Shown here in pieces: positions 6,412 to 11,591 of a DNA stretch of 13,793 bases. Source of the stretch: Gammaproteobacteria bacterium (GTDB taxonomy: Bacteria > Pseudomonadota > Gammaproteobacteria > Xanthomonadales > Xanthomonadaceae). The stretch covers positions 1 through 13,793 of the forward strand of contig JAAZHF010000224.1 of NCBI GenBank assembly GCA_012510865.1, in the 5' to 3' direction. A model generated the notes under the pieces. It saw nothing but the letters and a program-made list of their open reading frames with translations, searched no databases and was not told where the DNA came from. Within the stretch, counting starts at the first letter, position 1; the number at the start of each line of letters is the position of its first letter. A program made the position numbers and the translations under genes.

Positions 6412-6464
6412 AATTCATTCAAGGCGATGCCGCTTCGCGGCACGCCTTAACTCGTGGGTTAGGC
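6405..6464 (+). other. attC: Integron attC-like recombination site 2
   Basis: A second 60-bp site of the same design. The left box is ATCTAAC (6405-6411), the right box GTTAGGC (6458-6464), the inner arms TTCAAGGCG and CGCCTTAA with an unpaired left-arm C, and the tip GCCGCTTCGCGGC. It has the same length and orientation as site 1. Predicted crossover points are 433 bp apart, a typical cassette size. The TAA stop of the minus-strand gene to its right lies in the right box. Confidence 0.87.
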
Positions 6465-6624
6465 GGCATTCGGTGACTTGTAGGGAGCCCAGTGAGTGGG
6501 GGTCTGCCACTCGTCGAGCTTTTCTTGCGAGACGCTGTTGCGCGTGTAGGACCACCACCCTTCCCACTCTTCAAGCGTGTCGCTCGAGGAAGTCGGGGCC
6601 GCTGATGCTGTTGATCGTGTCCAT
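6459..6624 (-). pseudogene. Frameshifted small gene at the end of the early-left operon
   Basis: An ATG at 6624, 3 bp after the upstream stop and with GAGG before it, begins MDTINSISGPDFLERHA and then meets TGA at 6571-6573. In the next frame the text continues without a break as EEWEGWWSYTRNSVSQEKLD to PYKSPNAA, ending at the TAA within attC site 2. Removing one T at 6573/6574 restores a single 54-residue protein. The sense of both halves and the exact junction argue for a one-base insertion (mutation or sequencing error). Intact, it would be a small Trp-rich phage protein of unknown function. Confidence 0.7.
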
Positions 6625-6627
6625 GGG

Positions 6628-7215
6628 TCAGTCCTCGCAGTCGCTGGGGTGGTGGAAAATCCGGGTGACGCCAAGCCGCTCGATCCGGCCACCACGTCGC
6701 TCGAACTCGGCGATGTCGGCGGCAATGCGGGCGCTGGCGGCGCGGCGCGGGTCGAAGCCGTGGTCGACGGTGGCCAGCGCCGCGGGGAAGTTGGTGTCCA
6801 CGCGGCGGAGTGGGGGGGCGCGCTTCGCCTTCGCCAGCCCGCTGATGGCCTTGGCGACCTCGGCAGCCGGCCGCGGCGGAGCCGGCGCCTTCCGCGGCGC
6901 GCGGGTGCGCGCGGGGGCCGCGGGCTTGCGGACTGCCTGGGCGCGCATCGGCTTGGCAGGGGCCGCGGGCTTGCGGCGGGCCGGCTTGGGCATGCCGATC
7001 GGCCAGCAGAAGTGCACGGAGCCCTTGCCGGCGCCGACGCGCATGAGCTTGCCGGCCCCTGCCAGCGTGCCCAGGGTCGCGGAGACCAGGTTGACGCAGC
7101 CGCCCGGCTCGACCGCGTCGCGGATCTCGCGGGCGGTGAAAGCCTGGTTGGAGTGGCGTGCGAGGAACTCGCGGATCGCCTGGGTGCGGCCGGTGTGATA
7201 GGAGCGGCGGGACAT
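6628..7215 (-). CDS. Winged-helix-like protein with Ala/Pro/Lys-rich linker
   Basis: A 195-residue protein. Residues 1-73 (MSRRSYHTGRTQAIREFL, then FTAREIRDAVEPGG, VSATLGTLAGAGKLMRVGAGKGSVHF) look like a winged helix-turn-helix. Residues about 77-125 form a basic Ala/Pro/Lys/Arg linker, partly built from a repeated DNA word (near 6917 and 6960). The C-terminal segment has FERRGGRIERLGVTRIFHHP. The start at 7215 shares one base with the previous stop (TGATG), with GGAGG 9 nt upstream. Probably a phage DNA-binding or regulatory protein; no specific function is recognised. Confidence 0.85.
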   Translation of the reverse strand: MSRRSYHTGRTQAIREFLARHSNQAFTAREIRDAVEPGGCVNLVSATLGTLAGAGKLMRVGAGKGSVHFCWPIGMPKPARRKPAAPAKPMRAQAVRKPAAPARTRAPRKAPAPPRPAAEVAKAISGLAKAKRAPPLRRVDTNFPAALATVDHGFDPRRAASARIAADIAEFERRGGRIERLGVTRIFHHPSDCED

Positions 7216-7829
7216 CAGTCGCAGCCTCCGCCCACTTCGCCCGGGCGGCCGGGCTTGGTGAAGTCCTGCCAGTGCACCCAGCCGCGCTCGGGGCAGTGGA
7301 ATCCCCACTCGCGCACGGTGGGGCCGAAGAGGAACAGGGTGACGCAGGGGATGCGCGTGGGCGGCCGCTGCCCGCCGGGGTGCGTGGCAACGGACGGCGG
7401 CAGGGTCGGGAGCTCCACCCGGTGCGTGTGCCGCGTCGGGAGGAAGCGCAGGCTGCCGGCCTCCCACGCCCGGCGGCGGTGGATGCCGCCGTCGGCGATG
7501 GTGTGCTCGATGTAGGCGCCGTCCAGGATCAGGCTCACGGCCCAGCTGGGGTGGTCGTGGAGCGCGCGGTCGTCGTCGTCGCGCAGGAACACGTGCACGT
7601 AGAGGTTCGGCAGGTAGCGCGCCACGCGCGCCTTGGCGCGCCGCCAGAGCGTCGGCTGGGCCTCGGCCTGCTCGCGCCAGCGGCGCCACGGCGTGACGTA
7701 CCAGCGCAGCAGGTAGGGGCCGCCCTCGGCCTCTTCGCCGATGATGAAATCCGGCCAGCGGGCGGCGATGTAGCGCGCGCGCGCCCAGTCCAGGAGGCGC
7801 ACGGCGAGGCCGGGGACGCGCACGGCCAT
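7215..7829 (-). CDS. Cupin-fold phage protein
   Basis: A 204-residue protein. After a basic, Trp/Arg-rich N-terminus (1-70), a beta-rich domain carries cupin-like metal ligands: His91 and His93 (RALHDHPSW), Glu108 (YIEHT) and His134/His136 (PTRHTHRVEL). WGFHCPERGWVHWQDF closes the protein. Proteins of this type occur in several phages of Burkholderia and xanthomonads as cupin proteins of unknown substrate. The start overlaps the preceding stop (TGATG) and has GAGGG 7 nt upstream. It is an interior gene of the early-left operon. Enzymatic activity (dioxygenase, isomerase or none) cannot be told from sequence. Confidence 0.88.
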   Translation of the reverse strand: MAVRVPGLAVRLLDWARARYIAARWPDFIIGEEAEGGPYLLRWYVTPWRRWREQAEAQPTLWRRAKARVARYLPNLYVHVFLRDDDDRALHDHPSWAVSLILDGAYIEHTIADGGIHRRRAWEAGSLRFLPTRHTHRVELPTLPPSVATHPGGQRPPTRIPCVTLFLFGPTVREWGFHCPERGWVHWQDFTKPGRPGEVGGGCD

Positions 7830-8098
7830 CAGCCAGCCCTCGCCCGCGTCCGGGGCTGCTGCAGCGACGCCAGCGCCTCGCGTCCCTTGTCGGTGAGCTC
7901 GGCGGCGCTGCCGTACGGAGGAGTGAGCCTGACCAGCCAGGCGGTGTGCATCGCGCGGACGGTGCGCATGGTCACGCGGACCTCGTCGCACTGCGGCGCG
8001 CCTGCGGGCCGGTAGCCGCCGCTGCAGCGGGTGAGCTCGCCGGTGGTGCTGGCACCGAATGCGCGCAGGGCGTCGGCGACTTTCGGGGTGATGTGCAT
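7829..8098 (-). CDS. Small hypothetical protein, winged-helix-like C-terminus
   Basis: An 89-residue protein starting MHITPKVADALRAFGASTTG. VADALRAFGASTTGELTRC and the VRAMHTAWLVRL to AAELTDKGREALASL segments have the helix-helix-wing pattern of small MarR-like winged helices, seen here only as a resemblance. Two Cys (25 and 37) are present. AGGAG lies 7 nt upstream of the ATG. It is in the early-left operon, overlapping the cupin gene start. Confidence 0.8.
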   Translation of the reverse strand: MHITPKVADALRAFGASTTGELTRCSGGYRPAGAPQCDEVRVTMRTVRAMHTAWLVRLTPPYGSAAELTDKGREALASLQQPRTRARAG

Positions 8099-8110
8099 GC
8101 GGGAATCTCC

Positions 8111-8130
8111 TGCCCGGGCGTGCCCGGGCG
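8111..8130. repeat. Two tandem TGCCCGGGCG decamers between genes
   Basis: The exact decamer, containing the palindrome GCCCGGGC, is present twice head to tail just upstream of the Shine-Dalgarno of the 89-residue gene. The two copies can pair as an RNA hairpin in the intercistronic spacer, perhaps affecting stability or translation. Confidence 0.6.
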
Positions 8131-8143
8131 CGTTGGTATCGGG

Positions 8144-8440
8144 TCAGGCGGCGGCCGCTGCGGCCTGGGCGCGCTCGGCGGCCAGGCGCAGGGTGGGGAG
8201 CTCGGCGATCGGCACGATGTCGGCCTGCACGCGCCACGCGAGTTCCGCGCGGCGGGCGGTGCGATGCACCTGCGTGGCCACGCCGCAGCGGCTGCACTCC
8301 ACGTGCCACGCGCGCGCCGGCGTGCCGAGCAGCCGCGGGTCGGTGGTGCTGCGGCCGCGGGCCTCGATCAGGTGCGGGACATGCCCGCAGGCGCGGTGCG
8401 GGGCCAGCGGGCGAGAGGGTTGGATGTCGACCAGGATCAT
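8144..8440 (-). CDS. Small zinc-ribbon-like protein
   Basis: A 98-residue protein starting MILVDIQPSRPLAPHRACGH. Cys18/His20 and a CSRC pair (Cys49, Cys52) in AWHVECSRCGVATQ could bind one zinc ion. RAELAWRVQADIVPIAEL and an Ala-rich tail follow. AAGGAG lies 9 nt upstream and the start overlaps the previous gene by ATGA. Such small zinc-ribbon proteins are frequent in phage early regions; the target is unknown. Confidence 0.8.
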   Translation of the reverse strand: MILVDIQPSRPLAPHRACGHVPHLIEARGRSTTDPRLLGTPARAWHVECSRCGVATQVHRTARRAELAWRVQADIVPIAELPTLRLAAERAQAAAAAA

Positions 8441-8640
8441 CGCAGTGACTCCTTGCGGGGATGCTTGCGACGGTCGGGCAGGGCGCCGACCTCGCGGAAC
8501 TTGTCGATGCGGTAGCTGGTGAGTGCGAGCAGCTGTTCGAAGTCGCCGTCCACGCGGGCCAGCCGCGCGTCGACCTCGGCCTGGACGTCGCTGGCGTTGC
8601 GGAGACGGAAGGCGCCCATGGCGCGGGCGAAGGCGCTCAC
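8437..8640 (-). CDS. Small charged hypothetical protein, GTG start
   Basis: A 67-residue, mainly helical charged protein (MSAFARAMGAFRLRNASDVQ, then AEVDARLARVDGDFEQLLAL), with a basic tail RRKHPRKESLR. The GTG at 8640 is chosen because it gives a GTGA overlap with the preceding stop, the same arrangement as neighbouring genes. It may form a coiled coil. Family not recognised. Confidence 0.7.
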   Translation of the reverse strand: MSAFARAMGAFRLRNASDVQAEVDARLARVDGDFEQLLALTSYRIDKFREVGALPDRRKHPRKESLR

Positions 8641-8906
8641 AGCACGCCCGCCAGACGCAGGCCGATCACCACCGGGCCGGCGACGTACACGAAGGCGAGG
8701 GCGCGGAACTCGGTGAGCCACGGGAACGCCTTGGCCTCCGGATCCAGCTGGTGCTCGTGGCCCGGCAGCGGCGGGCGCTCGGCGGGCCCGGCCCACGGCC
8801 GCCACTCGGGCACGCCGACCAGGTCCGCGTTACCGGTGAGCACGCCCGTGGCGTCGGTCGAGCGCTCGGGGGTTGCGGGCGTGTCGGGCAGCGGGCGCGC
8901 GTTCAT
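8637..8906 (-). CDS. Small membrane protein
   Basis: An 89-residue protein with a Pro-rich polar N-terminal region (1-66) and a single C-terminal hydrophobic segment, ALAFVYVAGPVVIGLRLAG (about 69-87). It is likely a tail-anchored inner-membrane protein. AGGAAGG precedes the ATG, which overlaps the previous stop by ATGA. Function unknown; small membrane proteins of early phage operons often act on the host envelope or in exclusion, but nothing here proves that. Confidence 0.78.
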   Translation of the reverse strand: MNARPLPDTPATPERSTDATGVLTGNADLVGVPEWRPWAGPAERPPLPGHEHQLDPEAKAFPWLTEFRALAFVYVAGPVVIGLRLAGVL

Positions 8907-9286
8907 GCGGAACCTTCCTGCGAGCGGGTGGCGACACAGAGCACGCGGTCTGGCAGGCGCGAGTACACGCGGAAGCCCGCATGGAAGAGTTCCGAGACCG
9001 CGTCACGACCGAGCCAACCGGCCCAGGCGAACGCGTCCTCGAGCACAGCTTTCGCGTACGCGCCGCGGTGCACCAGTCGCCGCTTCTGCCCTTCGTCGAG
9101 CTCGCTCCATTCGACGCGGCCACGGCCATCGCACAGATCGCATTCCCGCTCGTGGCCGCAGCAGCTGCATTCGACGTCGCCTTCACCGTCGCACTCAGGG
9201 CAGTCGACAGGCATGTCCGGCGGCCGGCTGGCGATCTGCTCGTCGCGCCAGGCCTCGAAGCTCAGGGGCTTGAAGGAAGCGCTCAC
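8903..9286 (-). CDS. DnaJ-type zinc-finger-like phage protein
   Basis: A 127-residue protein. Residues 29-56 contain CPECDGEGDVECSCC and CDLCDGRG, i.e. Cys29/32, 40/42/43 and 49/52 with the CxxCxGxG pattern of DnaJ zinc domains, so two zinc sites are plausible. The C-terminal half (YAKAVLEDAFAWAGWLGRDA, then VSELFHAGFRVYSRLPDRV) is an unknown alpha/beta unit. The start is GTG at 9286 with a GTGA overlap; the Shine-Dalgarno is weak, suggesting translational coupling. Probably a nucleic-acid or protein-binding early protein. Confidence 0.85.
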   Translation of the reverse strand: MSASFKPLSFEAWRDEQIASRPPDMPVDCPECDGEGDVECSCCGHERECDLCDGRGRVEWSELDEGQKRRLVHRGAYAKAVLEDAFAWAGWLGRDAVSELFHAGFRVYSRLPDRVLCVATRSQEGSA

Positions 9287-9543
9287 TGGGCACCGCCATG
9301 CTTGAGCTTGGCCAGCCGACGCTCCTCGCGCCGGCAGGCCTTGGCGCTGCCACGCCACTCGCGGGCGACGGCAGCCACGGCGGACAGCCCGAAGACTCCC
9401 GCGCGACCGTCGATCCAGTCGTCGAAGATCTGGCGGGCCCGCGCGGTGGCGAGCCGTTCGGTGTTCTCGGCGGCAACCAGTGCGCAGTGCACGTGGTAGG
9501 CGCGCTGCTCCAGCGCCGCCGTCCATCCGGGCGCGGCGCTCAC
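9283..9543 (-). CDS. Small helical hypothetical protein, GTG start
   Basis: An 86-residue protein (MSAAPGWTAALEQRAYHVHC start) that is almost wholly helical, with RQIFDDWIDGRAGVFGL in the middle and a basic C-terminus REWRGSAKACRREERRLAKL. GTG at 9543 has GGAGG 6 nt upstream and overlaps the previous stop by GTGA. Family not recognised. Confidence 0.75.
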   Translation of the reverse strand: MSAAPGWTAALEQRAYHVHCALVAAENTERLATARARQIFDDWIDGRAGVFGLSAVAAVAREWRGSAKACRREERRLAKLKHGGAQ

Positions 9544-9761
9544 CGCGGGCCTCCACGCATCTGGCTGCGGCGGGAGACCTGTCCCTTCGCGCCCTCGCGG
9601 GCCGTGGCCTCGCTGCCGGGGAACGCACGGCGGGCCGGGCGCGGGGCCGGGTCGTTGGCGCGGCCGGTGGCGGCCAGCAGCAGCACCAGCAGCGGCAGGA
9701 ACACCAGCCACGCCGCGATGAAGCCCTGCCAGAAGATCGGGTTGGTCAGCGTGTCCAGCAC
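9540..9761 (-). CDS. First gene of the early-left operon: small membrane protein
   Basis: A 73-residue protein with GTG start at 9761, preceded by GAGGAGG about 7 nt upstream. A strong transmembrane helix, FIAAWLVFLPLLVLLLAATG (about 14-33), follows a short N-terminus, and a basic tail (RRAF.., SRRSQMRGGPR) would face the cytoplasm. It is the promoter-proximal gene behind the pL-like promoter at 9894-9923, with a leader of about 125 nt containing two hairpins. Function unknown. Confidence 0.78.
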   Translation of the reverse strand: MLDTLTNPIFWQGFIAAWLVFLPLLVLLLAATGRANDPAPRPARRAFPGSEATAREGAKGQVSRRSQMRGGPR

Positions 9762-9850
9762 TGCGCACCTCCTCGGATTCGAAGAGGGCGCCGGCGGGTC
9801 GTGCTCAGGCCAGGGGACGGGGCCGCGGCTGCCGGAGGGGAGGCCGGCGT

Positions 9851-9888
9851 GGCGACCCGCCGGTCGCCCGCCCCGGGCGTCCGGGGCG
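9851..9888 (-). promoter_or_regulatory. Tandem hairpins at the 5' end of the early-left transcript
   Basis: An 8-bp perfect stem (9869-9876 with 9881-9888, four-base loop) lies next to a 6-bp stem GGCGAC/GTCGCC (9851-9856 with 9863-9868). The first begins at about the expected +1 of pL. No T-run follows, so this is not a terminator. Adjacent leader hairpins could be an antitermination or stability element. Confidence 0.45.
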
Positions 9889-9893
9889 AGTGA

Positions 9894-9934
9894 ACCTTAA
9901 GACGCCTTAAGAGCAGAAGTCAAGCGACCTTAAG
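9894..9934 (-). promoter_or_regulatory. pL-like promoter with operator OL
   Basis: On the minus strand, -35 TTGACT (9918-9923) and -10 TAAGGT (9894-9899, 18-bp spacer) drive the early-left operon. CTTAAG hexamers at 9929-9934, 9906-9911 and 9896-9901 give CTTAAG-N4-CTTAAG inside and over the -10. The same spacing recurs at the pR-like promoter. CTTAAG is the probable operator word of the adjacent repressor or Cro. Confidence 0.75.
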
Positions 9935-9946
9935 TGTGGAGCCGTG

Positions 9947-9969
9947 CCAGAATGGAATTTCGATTCTGG
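9947..9969 (+). promoter_or_regulatory. Hairpin touching the lipoprotein Shine-Dalgarno
   Basis: CCAGAAT (9947-9953) and ATTCTGG (9963-9969) form a perfect 7-bp stem with a 9-base loop. The 3' arm ends in the first two bases of the GGAGGGG ribosome-binding site (9968-9974), so folding could lower translation of the lipoprotein. Confidence 0.4.
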
Positions 9970-9980
9970 AGGGGTGTCGC

Positions 9981-10385
9981 ATGCGTGCATTCGCGATGGT
10001 TCTGGGGATGGTTTTGGTCGTGGCGGCGTGTGCGAGTTCGCCGACCGCGGAACAGCAAGCGGCGGCCGACTACGGTCCTCCGGTGGGGCAGGAGGCCGCA
10101 GAGGCTGCAGCCAAGGAATACCTCGGCGGTCGGCTCAAGGATCCGTATTCCGCCGTTTACCAGTGCGCTCCGATCAGCAAGGGCTTCATCCAGGCCGCGC
10201 CGCTCGTGGGACAGAAAATGCAATTCGGCTGGTTGCTCGATTGCACGGTCAACTCGAAGAACAGCTTCGGCGCCTACACAGGTGCCAAGCCATACCAGTT
10301 CCTGTTCCGCGACGGCCGCATCATCCACGTGTCCGGGCAGGAATGCCTCGCCGGCGGGGGTTGCTACATGGCGCCGATGCGTTGA
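9981..10385 (+). CDS. Prophage lipoprotein in the immunity region
   Basis: A 134-residue protein with a lipoprotein signal: MRAFAMVLGMVLVVAAC, lipobox VAAC with acylated Cys17. The mature part has AKEYLGGRLKDPYSAVYQC (residues 49-67) and KPYQFLFRDGRIIHVSG, with several Cys that could form disulfides in the periplasm. GGAGGGG precedes the ATG at 9981. It is divergent from the early-left operon and ends 1 base before the stop of the convergent 122-residue gene. Its place beside the repressor suggests expression in the lysogen and a possible lysogenic-conversion or superinfection-exclusion role; this is inference. A candidate promoter is TTAAGA (9907-9912) and TTAAGT (9930-9935), weak. Confidence 0.88.
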   Translation: MRAFAMVLGMVLVVAACASSPTAEQQAAADYGPPVGQEAAEAAAKEYLGGRLKDPYSAVYQCAPISKGFIQAAPLVGQKMQFGWLLDCTVNSKNSFGAYTGAKPYQFLFRDGRIIHVSGQECLAGGGCYMAPMR

Positions 10386-10754
10386 TCAGCGGGCGTGCGG
10401 AACGTCTGGCGGGTCGCACCCGTCCTGGACGCAGGCCTCAAGGGTTCGCATCCGCTCGCAGAGGATTGCCACGGACTCGTCGCCCAGCGCGCTGATGCTG
10501 CTGACGTGTTCGGCGTCCAGGTGGCGCTGGATCTCGGGAATCCAGCCGTAGCTGGTCGCGATCCGGTTGATCTCCCGCGTCATCTTCGCGCGGGGCGACA
10601 CGTCGAACGCGGGTAGCGGGTCGTTGGCGGCGAAGCTCTGGTATCGCTTCCACGCATCGGCCTCGTCAGCCGCCTGGGCAGGCTGGATGGGCACCGCCTC
10701 GGAAATAATCTGGCGCAGGCGGGACACCCTCGCCTGAAGCTCACGATCCCGCAT
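10386..10754 (-). CDS. Hypothetical protein co-transcribed with the repressor
   Basis: A 122-residue soluble protein. An N-terminal helix (RDRELQARVSRLRQIISEAV) may form a coiled coil, followed by a polar middle and SYGWIPEIQRHLDAEHVSSI plus ALGDESVAILCERMRTLEAC (about 68-107). AAGGGGGAG lies just before the ATG. It starts 17 bp after the repressor stop, so it sits where lambda has rexA. I do not recognise the family. Its position suggests expression in the lysogen. Confidence 0.85.
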   Translation of the reverse strand: MRDRELQARVSRLRQIISEAVPIQPAQAADEADAWKRYQSFAANDPLPAFDVSPRAKMTREINRIATSYGWIPEIQRHLDAEHVSSISALGDESVAILCERMRTLEACVQDGCDPPDVPHAR

Positions 10755-10771
10755 GACTCCCCCTTGGCGGC

Positions 10772-11224
10772 TCAGGCCGCAGCAGCAAGGACGAAGCGCA
10801 GCACCTTCGCCCGAGGCAGACCCTCCTCAAGCAGCTCGAAGGCCACCTTCGCGATCTCGGCGAGCTTGGGGGGTGGCAGCGTCTTGCCTTGCTTGCCGAG
10901 TTCGGCGAGGGCGTCCGTTGCCAGCTGGAAGGCGAGGGTGAGGGTGTCGGAGCTCAGATCTTGAGACGGGTAGGCCGGGCGGCCTTCGTTCAGTCTGGTC
11001 GCTGGTGCGCGCTCGCCCAGCAGCAGTTCCCTGGCGTCCATCTCCACGGCGTCGGCGATGTTCATCAGCATGGTCGCCTTCACGTGGTCCGGCGAGATCT
11101 TGTCGCTGACCCAGTTGCTGATCGTGGCTTCGGACGTCCGTGCGCGCCGGGCGACTTCCGCGGCGTGGACGTTCAACTCGGCCATGCGGCCGGCGAGGCG
11201 GGAACCGATGGTTTCGGAGGGCAT
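10772..11224 (-). CDS. Phage repressor, HTH-XRE type without protease domain
   Basis: A 150-residue CI-type repressor. Residues 7-70 are an XRE helix-turn-helix (RLAGRMAELNVHAAEVARRA, TSEATISNWVSDKISPDHVK, MLMNIADAVEMDARELLLG), with TSEATISNW as recognition helix. The C-terminal helical part (95-148) probably dimerises. No Ser/Lys S24 autoprotease is present, so RecA-stimulated self-cleavage is unlikely. No Shine-Dalgarno precedes the ATG at 11224; a TAAGCT -10 candidate (11230-11235) would start the transcript at or next to the A of ATG, a leaderless pRM-like message as in lambda cI. It is transcribed divergently from the Cro-like gene, with CTTAAG operators between. Confidence 0.92.
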   Translation of the reverse strand: MPSETIGSRLAGRMAELNVHAAEVARRARTSEATISNWVSDKISPDHVKATMLMNIADAVEMDARELLLGERAPATRLNEGRPAYPSQDLSSDTLTLAFQLATDALAELGKQGKTLPPPKLAEIAKVAFELLEEGLPRAKVLRFVLAAAA

Positions 11225-11231
11225 AAGGCAG

Positions 11232-11287
11232 CTTAAGGCGCTGGCGCTTAAGTCGGCTTGACTTGTCACCTTAAGACCCCTTAAGGT
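11232..11287 (+). promoter_or_regulatory. pR-like promoter and operator region OR (overlapping pRM)
   Basis: -35 TTGACT (11258-11263) and -10 TAAGGT (11282-11287, 18-bp spacer) point to the Cro-like gene. Four CTTAAG hexamers lie at 11232, 11247, 11270 and 11280. The last two form the 18-bp block CCTTAAGACCCCTTAAGG over spacer and -10. Those at 11247, 11270 and 11280 have exactly the spacing seen at OL. The one at 11232 overlaps the putative leaderless repressor promoter on the minus strand. Confidence 0.78.
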
Positions 11288-11297
11288 GCGATCCGCC

Positions 11298-11501
11298 ATG
11301 ACCAAGATCACGAAGCGCCAACTCCGGGCAGCTCTCAGAGAGGCTCCCGCCCCCGAACTCAGCGACGCGGACCTGGCCCGCTGGTTCGGGATCAGCCAGT
11401 CCGCGGGTTCCCAGTGGGAAGAGGACGCACCGATCCCTCGGCTCCGGGCCCTCGAGGTGGCGCTGAAGCGCCCGGACCTTGCCGTCGAGCAGGTGGCTTG
11501 A
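11298..11501 (+). CDS. Cro-like transcriptional regulator
   Basis: A 67-residue helix-turn-helix protein. LSDADLARWFGISQSAGSQW (about 24-43) is the HTH, followed by EEDAPIPRLRALEVALKRPDL, typical of Cro proteins of lambdoid-type elements. The ATG at 11298 is preferred; an in-frame GTG at 11286 lies inside the -10 and would not be in the transcript. The predicted RNA start at about 11294 leaves a leader of about four bases, so the message is probably leaderless or nearly so. As first gene rightward it should repress the repressor promoter and shift the element to lytic growth. Confidence 0.88.
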   Translation: MTKITKRQLRAALREAPAPELSDADLARWFGISQSAGSQWEEDAPIPRLRALEVALKRPDLAVEQVA

Positions 11502-11591
11502 GTGCTGGGGGCAGAAGAGCAGGGCGACCACGTCCCCGGCGCCGTGGCCGATGGTCCATCTGCGTACTGCCGTGACGCGAAATCCATCCAT

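Noticed and set aside
5972..6464. Reading the two palindromes as simple transcription terminators
   Set aside because: They lack T-tracts, and both have exact core boxes, equal length of 60 bp and the unpaired left-arm base of attC sites. A terminator role in addition is not excluded.
6577..8015. Plus-strand frames of 240 to 312 codons across the early-left operon
   Set aside because: They are antisense to overlapping genes with good ribosome-binding sites and ATGA/TGATG links, and they contain no motif.
9869..9888. GC-rich hairpin as a Rho-independent terminator
   Set aside because: There is no run of T on either strand after the stem.
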